Positions 23,291 through 35,200 of a stretch of 64,000 nt of DNA are shown in pieces (the stretch's first letter is position 1; each line of letters opens with the position of its first letter). Below the pieces are notes generated by a model. That model was given only the letters and a program-made list of their open reading frames with translations. It ran no database searches and was not told where the DNA came from. The DNA comes from Aradus depressus. Its lineage: Eukaryota > Arthropoda > Insecta > Hemiptera > Aradidae. The position numbers were made by a program, and so were the translations under genes. Location: assembly GCA_963662175.1 (NCBI GenBank), contig OY759217.1:15130562-15194561 (forward strand), read 5' to 3'.

Positions 23291-23477
23291 AAAAGTAAAG
23301 AAGAAACGTACGTTTTTTAAAAAAATATTGTCCATTTCATAAAATATGTATAATATGGGTGTGTACTCTTGGTATTGCTACCGTGTTCAGTCATGACAAC
23401 AAATACAGTCTTGGCTGAAGATGGTAGCAATACTGACAACATTTTTTTTAAAACATACGTTTTTTCTTTACTTTTTA
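23291..23477. mobile_element. Hairpin MITE, family H2, copy 1
   Basis: AAAAGTAAAGAAGAAACGTACG at the left pairs with ACATACGTTTTTTCTTTACTTTT at the right. The middle (TATTGCTACC, then CAGTC, then GGTAGCAATAC) is itself an inverted repeat. The element recurs at 57890-58079 with the same arms and same inner text. Confidence 0.85.
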
Positions 23478-23659
23478 TTAAGTGTTTCACAATATCTCAG
23501 CAAGAAATGTTAAGTATCATATAATTTATGTCAAATTGATAACTTCCCCTATACTTCGTATAGCTGAGGATGTAATAACAATTCAAAACAAAGAATCTTC
23601 TTCCCGTGGTCGGACTATTGTGTGTGGATACAAATAAGTTGCCACACACAACCAACAAG

Positions 23660-23761
23660 ACTATATTAGTATGGTAGACTATATTAGTATGGTAGATTAT
23701 ATTAGTATGGTAGACTATATTAGTATGGTAGATTATATTAGTATGGTAGACTATATTAGTA
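23660..23761 (+). repeat. 18-bp tandem repeat framed by a short inverted repeat
   Basis: The unit ACTATATTAGTATGGTAG starts at 23660 and repeats every 18 bp for about 5.6 copies. The C/T at the second base alternates (ACT, ACT, ATT, ACT, ATT, ACT). The array is bounded by CAACAAGACT (23653-23662) and its exact reverse complement AGTCTTGTTG (23761-23770). Confidence 0.92.
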
Positions 23762-23770
23762 GTCTTGTTG

Positions 23771-24400
23771 AGCTCGGGTATTTATTCCTGCCTCTTTCTA
23801 AAGATCCCGGAGTCTCCTTGGTATCTCCTTGACCGTCACGCCCCTTGCTCCCTCACCGGACCAAACATTCTGGGCGATTAAACTTCTCTATTATAGAATT
23901 TGTTTTTATGGTAGTCGTAGAAATAATGATGACTTGGATTAAAGAAAAAAATAAAAATAAAATAAAAGTTAAATACTTTAAGTGGGATGTTCCATGAATA
24001 TAATATATCAACATATTATGTTAATAATAACCTGCAGTAATTTAATTAGAGGCGGAATTTCCTTGTTGCAAATATTCAATTGTTGATTAAGTGATTAGCA
24101 GCTATTGCTCTAAACTTGAGTCAAATATTGATGGTTCCAAACTTTGAAGCAACACGAGCTTGAACTTAGCTTACTTACTACTAACTGAATACATAAACAA
24201 AATTAATACCTATATATTTAGTAGCAATTTACTGAGAGACGCACAGGGATGTTACCACAAGGGCACTTCTTGATAAATAGATCATTTTATGTCATCTCAT
24301 AAGATATAAATAAGTTATTTTATAATTGTTTGTCTTGTTTTGATTATCGTGATTTTAAGAATGTTTACATAATAAGTTTGGCTATTAGTTAGTTATTATG
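23771..24400. other. Intergenic, no gene recognised
   Basis: AT-rich with no open frame worth calling on either strand. Confidence 0.4.
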
Positions 24401-24401
24401 A

Positions 24402-24718
24402 CTCATGCCCGGGCTTTAACTACAAGTCATATCGCCTACTAGCGGAGCGCTCCTTCATCACTCTGGTGGACATGAGAACGACTCTACTAAGAAAATCCTA
24501 AATTTTGCCTACCCTAAATTTTTATTCACCTAGGGTAGGGATCTTATACCTGACATCGTACAGCCTCTCGGGATCATCGCTCAACACCCCATCCGAAGGA
24601 CGGCATGCTTAAGTTTATTTTACCTCCCAGATAAAATAAACTAAGGGCCGAGTTTTGAACCGGCGATCTTGAGCTCAGTAAGCAAACACGCATACCACTG
24701 AGCTCCCGACGCCCTCTA
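24402..24718 (-). repeat. SINE family A, reverse orientation
   Basis: Read on the minus strand it runs from GGGCGTCGGGAGCTCAGTGG through CGTCCTTCGGATGGG to AGGCGATATGAC and AAGCCCGGGCATGAGTC. The CCTAA tail is missing. Confidence 0.88.
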
Positions 24719-24889
24719 CCATTAGTTCGAAGACCTATGACATTTTTACGAGTGTTTGAGTTTTGTCCGTCCTATATCTTGCAAAGTATTGCAGCTATGT
24801 AACTGAAACTTTGGACTAAGTTAAATATATACAACCAAAGAAAACTTGATCTAGCAAAAAATATCTATTAAGGAAATATTACATACTAT

Positions 24890-25098
24890 CAGAGCGCTTT
24901 TTCCTCTGGTGGACATGAGCCCGACTCTACGGTGGGAATTCTGAATTTTGCTCAACCAGGTTCAGTTATCAAGGATCTTTGAGGAGTACCTGACATTGGA
25001 AATGCTCTGGACCATTGCTTAACATCCCATCTGCCTGGCTTTGAACTCGCAATCTTGAGGGCAATAGGCAAGCTCGCTACCTCTGTGCTACCGGTTAA
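24890..25098 (-). repeat. SINE family A, old diverged copy, reverse orientation
   Basis: The minus strand shows ACCGGTAGCACAGAGGTAGC, AAGATTGCGAGTTC, GATGGGATGTTAAGCAATGG and GTAGAGTCGGGCTCATG in family order, with many substitutions and deletions. Confidence 0.75.
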
Positions 25099-28000
25099 AG
25101 CTCATCGTTTCATTATTTAAGTAAGAAACAGCAACAAAAAACTTTATTTACTTTTTATTCTCTTGTTAACAATATTTGCATTATAAAAAATACTTTCTAC
25201 AATCGTATGCCTAGGCAGTGACTACATATATTACATTATAATTGTATTTAACGTACGTTATTGTATAATCAAAGGATTGTTCACCTGTGTGTGGACTGAT
25301 TAGTGCTGTCTGTAATATTTTTAAGTGAGCTCATCTCTAGCTAGATTGACTTTTTGTTTTGTTATTAAGCTATGAGTAACACAATGCGTTGCTATGTTGT
25401 CATCGAGTTAAAAAAGCTTTAAAATTCTTTCTTCAATTAAAGACAACTGCATTAGATTTGTCCCTGATTCTTAAGATTTGCATATTTCATACGAAGTTAT
25501 TGGCAGCCTCCCTTTTTTGATGTTAGAAGTTTGTGCTCTCCTTATGTCTGTAAGCCTTGAGGAGGAGTCTGCGACGGTAAGAGTGAGGTTCCCACATATT
25601 ATAAGTGTAATGTAGCCTATATTTAAACTGAGTAGGTAAAGGAGACTGCGGAGGATGCAAGTTTAAAGAAGATGTGGAGCATATAATTATTATCCTGTAA
25701 AGGAAATACCAATGGCCATGAACACCTGTTTAACAACTAGTTGGTACCTGCATCAGACTGACTGACAGAACGTTTAATTACAACACAATAATTATTATAT
25801 CAGGTATAATCCTCAAACCTATCAAGATTGACCGTTCATGTATCATCCCTCCATTTTGAGTTGGCACGCGAGCCCTCAAGGATTGCGCATACTCTCACCC
25901 CATATCACTCACTATTGCAGTCTTTCGTCGAAAGGTTATGCAAATTTAATGGCATGTTATTCTCACTTCAACTGATGTTCATCACTAAGACTGTTTCCTT
26001 GAAATTGGTGGTAGACAACCGTGTACTTGGTTTTGTGAAACTGACTCTATAAGATATACAGAAGTTTTCATCTTTAAGACTTTCATGCAGTCGGTTGTAT
26101 GCGACTATGTGCTCCAGTCGCACCATCAATTAAATATTTTTTGTTGTGAAAATGCATGTGCATCTTACCCATAATACATAGAAGGATCCAGTTGCTTAAC
26201 TCACATAAACTTGAAATTTGTAGAATCTTATCTTCTCTTGAAGATTCAAACAATTTTCTTCCAAAATTGTCAAAAAAATATGGAGGGATCCACATGCTTC
26301 TCTTTTTATTCAGCATGAGAACAATATCGTCTTGTTCGGAGGAGCACATCACAACTGTTCATAAGGAGTAGCAAACGTTTGAAACTTAATAAGTATGCAG
26401 TCGCATGCGAGTTGTTCGAAAGCTGCCTAAACTCCAAAAAAAGGGCTGATCGTGCTTCCCAAGTCTTTACGGTTCTTCTGTTACAATTTACCTCTTGAGA
26501 GCTTATTTCAATCTGCAATTTATCTTTGTAAATTTACTATTGAGTTTTCCAATGAGTCAAAAGTTTATTCGTTCGATTCATCAAGACCAAAGAATATTAA
26601 TTATATTACTTTTTTTCTACAGTAAGTAGGTAGTATCAATTTTGGTCTCGTGCAAATCATTAATATTTCAAGTGTCGTATCTTCTTTTTATAATTGTTGA
26701 CAGTGTTTGCTTGTTTAATTATAATTCCAATTTCTTTTTTTATAGTATCTTGAATTTCCGATTTGGACTCACATTTAAATTGTACCTATTCAATCAGAAC
26801 TGTCTTCAGTGATTAATTAATTTTTTTGTTGCTAATTTAGGATGAAAATGTTACTATGAAAGTTTTATTTTAAAAATCACTGGTCTAATTAATTTTATGA
26901 AAGAAAGAAATATAAAGATAATACAATAGAAGAAAAATATGAAAAAAAGACAGGTAGGAAAACAGTGAGAAGGTTATATGTAGATGTAATGTGAAAAAGT
27001 AAAAATACGCGTTGGTGTGTGCCAGTTTCTTACATTTAATGGGTCCTTTCATCCAATTTTTTTTCTTTTCACTTACATTTAGCTGATATATTATGCTTAA
27101 TATTGACAAAATAACACAGTTTTGTTACTAAATAAAGGAGTTCCAACTTTTTTAACCTTAACAATTCAGATAGCTGTATTATCAACGTATTGTATTGCGT
27201 GCTACAAATGTCTGGGAACTTCAAGAAAAATCTGTTTAAATTGAATTCAAATTCTACAGGTAGGATTCTATACATTTTCATATTTGACGGGCTCTAGCTC
27301 TGGGTACGTTTGTCACCTGTCGTCTGACAAGAAATCGTTACCTAGTCGAAAATGTAGTAAGGAACATTTTTTTAGTAGGTAATTATTTACTAGTATATTA
27401 TTTTAGACGGTTCTGGATACACATATATATTCATTGTATCGAGAGTCATCGTGTTCATAGACATACGAGTATACAGACAGACAGATGCTTTTTTTTTAAT
27501 TTTTGGAATCAGGGGGTCGGAAAACATGAAATTCCGTTGAAAACTAGGCATGGAATTTCTGGGGAAGTAAAAGTATGATTATGTCTGGAGTAAGTAAGGA
27601 TGTTTCTACATTGATGAAGCGCAACATAATGAGAAACCCTCATCTGGTAATGGTAGTCAGATCAATAAAGTTAGAAGAGAGATGAAGCTAGGAAGGTACT
27701 CGTATATTGGTCTGGATGTTAGTAGGTGAGGGAGACAAGGCCTTCTCAGGACAAGGCATACCATTAGGAGAAGAACTGGTTTGGCGAGTTTATTTGGCCT
27801 ACACTATAGCCAGACCATCCCATTCAATCCTCACTCCTCCATTCAGATTGGATTACATGCGGTCTCAACGCCCCACTCAGTCTTTTAATCTTCTTAATGA
27901 GGATCAATACCAATCCATCTCCGCTGAAAACTCCTTCAAAGAAACCAACTCATAAGTAGCATCGTTGTGTTCTCCCCTTGAAGATTTTACCAGTTTGAAG

Positions 28001-28206
28001 TTCCTTTCAACAACAAAGTACGACAGTATAGTCCTCAAAGGCCTCCTCTTCTTGCAGTCAAGTTTGGAATTCAGAAGAATTCCATGAATACACGCACCAC
28101 TTACTTTTCATAATGTCGTCAGAAGTTTCACGACAGTCGCACTGTCTAGCCCACTGAACGTTAAGGAAATACATCCATCTCACAGTATATTAACAAAATA
28201 ATTAGT
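25099..28206. other. Intergenic, no gene recognised
   Basis: Several open frames of 60-89 codons lie on both strands between 25828 and 27955. They overlap each other and none shows a domain I recognise. 27505-27565 (GTCGGAAAACATGAAATTCC, then CTGGGGAAGTA) is a fragment of the dispersed repeat also seen near 19350 and 20955. Confidence 0.35.
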
Positions 28207-28207
28207 T

Positions 28208-28370
28208 ATTATGAATCATGCCAGGGCTTTAACTACGAGGTCATATCGTTCACTAATAGCCCGGCTCTACGCAGGGAGTCTGAAATTTTGCTTACCCAGG
28301 TAACCATCCGACGGACGGACTCAAGGTTTTTTCACCACCAGACAAAAAACCTAAGGGCCTCGGTTGGGTT
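28208..28370 (-). repeat. SINE family A, internally deleted, reverse orientation
   Basis: ATGAATCATGCCAGGGCTTT, ACGAGGTCATATCG, CCGGCTCTACG and AACCTAAGGGCCTCGGTTGG follow the family order on the minus strand with the centre deleted. Confidence 0.75.
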
Positions 28371-31300
28371 AAACAAAATATATTTAACCCCAAACTTAAG
28401 GTTTGATTTTATCAAAATGGGTATTTCTTTTTGAATTCATTTTCAAATAATATAGGAAGATGTTATACAAGATATATCTACCTATTTTGTATTTTCTAAA
28501 TAAAACTCTATGATCTGGTGGAGTTATCCTCAAACTCAGTCATCCGCAATGCATATAATTTCATTTTACATTCAAATTGTTCCGAACTCCGCCATTTTTT
28601 TTTTTAATTTATTTATTGACAACAGCTCAATTACAAGCTATACTGTCATGTGAAAACAACAAGGAATCAACAGTAAAAATCATAAGTACAGTAATGAATT
28701 GTAAAGAAAAAATAAATAAATAAATAAAAAATAAATAAATAAAATGACTATTTCAATGTCGTGAAGAAAGTCTGTTAGTTGTTTATATTTGTCTTTGACG
28801 GGGTTGTTGAGGCAAACCTGCAGGGTGTCCGTCCGGTTGAGGTCTGGATACTTTCGTCTCGTCTCCTCCTACTTCAGACACCTCATTATCACATGGTAAC
28901 TCCGCCATTTCGTATATATTCTTCCTTAGATCCGTTTCTTTTCTTTTAAGATACACATTTTCTACCAATCATTAAGTTTCTTCTACGTTGTTGAGGATTT
29001 GATTATTGTGGATTCACTGATTTTCACAGCCTATTGTACTTCATCTCAGAGTTCATCGATTAATCGTAGCTGAAATCTGTTGTTTCCCAGTATTTTGGGA
29101 ATCTGAAAGAGAGAGTGGGATTCCCAGACTACTTCCCACACCATTTCATCGAAAACGCCTATAATAATGAAAAGTTTCATTATTTTCATTTTTATTTAGT
29201 GAGTAAAGAAGACTTTTAAGTTGAAAGCTTTTTAAAATAAACGAAAAGTTTAAGTTTAGAAGGGAAAAAAGTTTAAATGGTTCTTCAGCCCTTGTTTACA
29301 ACTTCTGATCCCTGTTGTTGATCCATTTGCAATGATAAAAAGTTGCTGAAGTTGAATAATTAAATGCTTGAGTCTGTTTTAACAACATGAAAGCACAAAT
29401 AGCTAGTGCTATTTTCTCTTTTGTAGCAGCTGCAGGCCCCAAGATAATAAAAGTATTTATTTTTCAAATAAAGTCTTAAGTTTTTTAATGAATTTTTAGA
29501 ATAAAAAGCACAACGCTAATCTATAAATATACTTTTAATAGTGAAGACTGGATTATAGAACAATAATGGACCAATCAGAACTCATTCCATCCGCCAATAA
29601 GAATTCCTCATTCCCCTTACATTTGAACCATGAAAAATAGGAGTTTAACATGATTTGAAGTTATCTCTCCTGAAATTTTTCCATTTTACACACATTGTCA
29701 TTCGCAGGACCATCCTCCAACAAAATTGATTCTATTTTCAAATCCCGCAAACCGATGAATGCCACATAGAAGAATGATTAAGACATATTCTTAGAAAAGA
29801 CGACGGAAGGACGCCTTGCGGTGAAGCCAACCAACGGTGAAGTCTGACTTTACTGGTCAGTGGGGAAACAAGAACTTGTTCCTAGCGGGCTCAGTTTCCC
29901 GTCGTGACCAGCAATCCTAACACTGTCTTCTTTTCTTATTCTTCAGGTTTTTTTTTCGTTCTTTTTTTTTTTTTTTTCTATTCAGTACTTGCCCAAGCAT
30001 TGCGCCATGATAGCCTTTCCTTCTAAGTCTTGTCGACCAAACTCCAATATCGGATATTTCTATATATCTTGAATCAAGTCTAAAGCGAAGATTCACATTT
30101 CCGCAACATCTTTTTACGGGAATTGAACCTGTAAACCCTAGTTTACTGTCTCTTAGTACAGACAATTGTTATGAATGAGCTATCGCAGGCAATATAATAT
30201 TCAATATTTGAGTCGTTAAGCCAAGTGAACCAGGCGCATGTTTCCTGAGTAAGATATCGATTTTTTATGTTTGTTGTTAATAATTATTGTATTAAGTAAA
30301 AAGTAAAATCCAAACGTGGAGGATGAGGACGAAGGAGCTGAGGAACATTTTCTACCAATTTTCCAGTATTTTCTACACGACAGAAGTAGCAGACTTGAAA
30401 TCATGGCGCTTACGGTGTGGTGAGCATGTAGTGAGAAGCAGAAGGCTATGGGACTCATCACTGACGCTCAGGTCCAAAGAGCCAGATCATGGAAAGGACC
30501 ATGTCTGAGATGGGCTCATCTGATGAAGATGGATGCCGTGGAACATTAATTCTTGAACTGGAGACCGATAGCGCAGATGTGGACGGCTAAGAATCATCAG
30601 GGCCCCTCGCCAACGGAGCAAGAGTATATATGAAAAATATTCACATGGGGCACTTGGTGCAAAGGAGGTCGTTTACATCGCCTTCCTTGGACACTAATGA
30701 GATATAGCTTTAGCTGTCCAATTAAAATACAGCTCCTGGAGCGAAAATTGGGCTACTCAGAAGCTCTTTAATATGTCATGGTACACTTGCTTACAGATAC
30801 ATTCTATAACCTCCAGTGTTTTTTCTACTGACCAAACTTAATAAGGAGGTGAAATGACTCCCAGGGTAATGAGTGTGGTTATTGCTCACTAGTCGTTACG
30901 AACTTCCGGAGTAGATTCCCGCAGAATGTTATTTTTGTTAGTGAAGTATGTTCCTCTAACCCGTATCTCAACCGAATTGTATCTTGGAAGATGTTCCATT
31001 TTAAATGTCCTTCAGAGCAAATTAAAAGCCAAATCAGAAAAATGGCAACCCTTCTCAAGGTAAAAAGATTATTTTTGTACTGTTTGCATGTGGAGCTAAA
31101 CTGTCAAATCGATATTCATTAAAAGCAGGGCTATATTTATTTAATTAACTGAATGAAAGAGTCTGCTCATTCACTAAATTGTATGAGTTCCTCTCCATTC
31201 TCTTTTACCATAATGAATGAATCTAATGAACTCCTATTGACTACAGCTTTCTTGCATTGAAACTAAAAGGCCAAATTATTAAATTTAAACTTCAACTATC

Positions 31301-31719
31301 AACGCATAACAATAATAACAAAGAGCCGAGACGTCGGCACTAATTATTAAAGTTAATTGCCAAGTATAATTCTTTGCACAACTTCTTGCTCTATGTGGGT
31401 AAAGTCTCAGTCAATGTTGAAATCCATGTTCAATAATGAGGCCTTATAAAGTTAATATATAGGTTTTCAATATCAACTTTATGTTTGGAGTATGTCCTTT
31501 AGTTTTTTTTTATTTTAAAGATGGGTAGAATACCGCAGAAATTGTAATAAATAAGTTGGAGTACATGTTGACTATTAGAAGTAGTCAAGTACGTAGTGCC
31601 GGGCACTCAAAATGAAGGGTCCGATCTCATATAATAGAGCATTGAAAACAGGGCTTTACGGCTCCTGTTGGTTGTGTGACATTTAGCCGATTATAGGCAA
31701 CTGCCGGCACCCCAGCTTG
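28371..31719. other. Intergenic, no gene recognised
   Basis: Contains an (AATA)n-rich run at 28705-28743 that could be the reversed tail of a non-LTR element. Weakly transposon-like text around 30430-30540 has a frame reading RARSWKGPCLRWAHLMKMD. Nothing else is recognisable over these 3.3 kb. Confidence 0.35.
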
Positions 31720-31950
31720 TATGTGCTGGGCAACGGCCGGCACCTCAGCTGGTATGTGCTGGGCAACGGCCGGCATCTCAGCTGGTATGTGCTGGGCAAC
31801 GGCCTGCACCACAGCTGGTATGTGCTGGGCAACGGCCGGCACCTCAGCTGGTATGTGCTGGGCAACGGCCTGCACCTCAGCTGGTATGTGCTGGGCAACG
31901 GCCGGCACCACTGTTAGTATGTGCTGGGCAACGCCCGGCACCTCAGCTGG
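31720..31950 (+). repeat. 33-bp minisatellite, exactly seven units
   Basis: Units start at 31720, 31753, 31786, 31819, 31852, 31885 and 31918, with the consensus TATGTGCTGGGCAACGGCCG and onward to CACCTCAGCTGG. Substitutions are few and cluster at the same positions (GGCCGG/GGCCTG, CACCTC/CATCTC/CACCAC). Because the unit is 11 codons long, open frames arise on both strands; I regard them as by-products. Confidence 0.95.
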
Positions 31951-32041
31951 TATGACGATCGCAAAACCGGTACACTATATATAATATATGTATAACTACA
32001 CTGTATATAACATTTTGTGGAATTAGACAATATAAAAGTCA
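31951..32041 (+). repeat. Dispersed repeat fragment (family T), copy 1
   Basis: The order GACGATCGCAAAACCGGTAC, then ATATATAATATATG, then TTTTGTGGAATTAGACAATA is shared with 51465-51560 and more loosely with 44355-44435. Confidence 0.6.
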
Positions 32042-32103
32042 AACAAGTTCTTTGTTTTTATTTATTTTATTATATTTCCAGTATTTCGACACAAATCGCA
32101 AAA

Positions 32104-32253
32104 ATGTATTCGGACAATCTAAAAAGCATAGAGCTGAGTTTTAAGATAACAGTTGGATACATCCTAAAATTTTTGTTTCTTATTTTTCTAAGTTTTATCC
32201 TAATTTTTCTGTTAAAAAAGCGCTCGATGTCTCAGCAATACTCATTAGAAAAC
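32104..32253 (+). CDS. Natterin-like gene, tentative first coding exon
   Basis: It starts at an ATG and encodes 50 residues with one strong membrane segment ([19 protein letters not shown]) followed by KKRS. The donor AAC|GTATGTG is good, and the phase (0) fits the acceptor at 32440. However, exon 2 carries its own leader-like hydrophobic segment, so a second membrane segment in front of it would be odd. The true first exon may lie elsewhere, with only a few codons before [11 protein letters not shown]. Confidence 0.35.
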
Positions 32254-35200
32254 GTATGTGTTTAATAAAAGCTTGAATAGAATATAAAACTTATAGTAAA
32301 AAAGGATGAATCGAACTGTAATCTCAGCTGAATTCTGGAACAATCCCCAATACGCAATATGTATCTCAAGAACGTATTAATGTGCAATGTATTATTATTA
32401 TTATTTTTTTCTGATGTTTAATTATGTGTTGTGATTCAGTTAATAGGCTTGCTGTGTCTGGAGATAGTGTTGACGACAGCCTACACAGAGAACTCTGTCT
32501 ACCTGAGATCGAAGTACGCCAACCCTGTCACCTCGAGCACTCTCCGGTGGGTGAGTGCAGAGAAGGGCAAAGCCCCAGAGACTGCAGTCGTAGGCACTCT
32601 GGAAGTAGTCAAAAGTAAGTATTGATTAACTGTCCTATTCACAGCCGCCTTGTTTGCGTTCCCTTCATTTAATTATCCCAACAACCGTCCAGGAATTAAT
32701 CCAGCCCTGATTCTTACTTTTATTGTACAAGTCTTATCCTAACACTCCTTCAGGCCTGGATCTAGATCCTCCTTGTTTATAATTGACCGATAAATAGAGC
32801 ACTGAATGTGTCCCATCAAGTTACATTTAATTGTTGTTTATACTATTAGTCTGGTGGGCGCTGGTAGCAGTCACAAAAACAAACAAATTAATTTGTTCAG
32901 TAAAAAATGTAATTAATTTTTTTAAAAACTGTCGAGGCAGTAGAGACGATTTTAGAGCTAAAAAATGAGAGCAGCTTATACGAAGCTCACAAGAAAGTTA
33001 AATATGAGGAAATAAACTATAACCATTTATATAAACAGGTATTTTCGTAAAGTATTTACCCACCGTGCCTCCATAGTAATGATAATTTTATGGCGTAATA
33101 CAATTTTTACAGCAATCATTACAGCGACCCCTAAGCTATTAACGAGCGGGGACTGACCGAAGGGTGACCAACTCGCCTCCTGCCTCTAGGATATTGTCTT
33201 TCCCCTCCAGGACTGCAGGGTGTTGCATGCGAAGTGGCGAATCTAGTGGCAACGTCATTAAATGATTTTTAAAAATTAATTTAATTCCGAAAATTAGGTT
33301 ATATATATGTAATAAAAATATTTTGCTGGGATGGCCAGAATGCAAGGTCAATAGCATTTTTTAACGTTAGACTTAACATCTACCTCAGCCTACCTATCTA
33401 CGAGTATAGGACCATTCAAAACATGGTGGCGTCAACTTCAGCATCGGTGATCATAGGGGCACAAACCAGGGGTGTGGGGGTGAATAGAATGCATTCATTG
33501 GAAGTGACATTTTATAGTTAAGCTTAACATCACGCCCGGCTCTCTATTGCATGGTGTAGCGTACCCTTTAAGAAGCCATGCCATCAAGGATGCGAGAAGG
33601 TAGGTGAGAGTAGCGAACAGGGGCGGAGCCCCTACTATTAAAAACAATTTGTTTTCAGTCTTATCATCATCCCTGTAACTTAGTGTGAAATCATTTAGGC
33701 ATGCTCCTGTAACACTCCTCTGCTTCTTCCCAACCGTCTACGTTAGTGCATACTACACGCTGCACATACGAACATGCATTTGTTATAGCATGATTGCAAA
33801 TAAAAAAAAAAAAAATGTTAAAAGTACTAGAGGTAATCTTTTATAAATATTTTGCCATACATGGCACATGTGCAAATGAAAGGTAATAAAAACAAGTAAC
33901 CTGTAATTAGTATTTGCAAATTATTTATCATCGATAGACATTGGGAAACTTTTGAAAACAAAATAATATATTTTTGCACTTAAAACAATGTTTTTAATAC
34001 TGGCATAAAAGTGAAAGTAATAAAAATTTAATTTGATTATTATGTTTACGGGCGAGCAGTGCACAATGAATAAATAATTGAACAATGAAAACTTTCTCAA
34101 TTTTGTAGAATATTTTTTTTATTATCACTTGCATTTTTCGTTAATTAGTCAAATTTCTTCTCCTCAGCTTTACTAATTTCTTTAATTAGGGTTATGTATG
34201 TTATTCACTATTATGCTGGGTGGTGACGGCATCATAAATCAATTTCTTTTAATCTTCTTTCATTGCCCATTAGTTAAAATAATCTCTTAAACACTAGTAT
34301 TGTGCAATCTTAAATACCTCTTAGATCAATCAGAGTCAATCAATTTTCTTTGTTATTATTCAATTTAAAAGAAATTGAAAAATGAACTCTTGATAAGGTA
34401 AGATACAAAATTGTTATTGGAAGTTGTTTAAAATTACTCAGCCCTACACTTAACACTTATGGACGTTTACAGAAAAAAGTTAGAATCACAGAAGGGTACA
34501 CTTTTGCATTTATGTATGTATTTACGTCAAAGTGCACAACACAATGCTAAAACTAATATGGTCATATGGCATTGAACTATGGGGACTACAGGGGAAGAAT
34601 GTCAACATTGTGTTTACCACCATCAACTATACATTTCGAATTAAATACCACAGGCATATGCAGGAAATCTGATTCGAAACTTGCATTGCACTGCAGCAAC
34701 AACATTCAAACACTTTCTTCAACTGAGGCAGAGAAACAAACATGGCAGTGTCACGATTAAATGCATTTATATTTTTTTTTGTTTGCTCAAGTCTACGATA
34801 GTCTCCTTATAGCCAAAAAGTAATGCCAGTTTTTCTGTCCTAATAAAAAAATAAAGAAAAAAAACAAATATACCCAATTATTATTGACTTCAATTTGTTT
34901 TTCTCATTTTCTTTTACAATATTTTTTGAAGTAGAACCGCGATTATTCGCTTTCATAAGACTGATTAGTCGCACATAGCATAGTTACCCCCCTTCCCCAA
35001 AAAAGTAACAAATTAAAAAATACGAACGGGATTTGATAATAGAAATTGTGATACAAATCACGAGGCGTCCCAGCCTATGAAAATGATAACTTGGTAAAAG
35101 CTACTTCTTAACAATGTTTCATTTATTTAAAATAAGTGTTCAAGTGCAGGAATTTCTCAGGTTCGCCAATAGAGGCCGTTCAGATTTACTCTAATGAAAT

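Noticed and set aside
26083..26518. Two overlapping minus-strand frames of 70-89 codons
   Set aside because: They show no recognisable motif, no convincing splice borders and compete with plus-strand frames of similar length.
31627..31984. Repeat-protein open frames of 66-104 codons on both strands
   Set aside because: They arise because the 33-bp minisatellite unit is divisible by three. No splice sites or start context support a gene.
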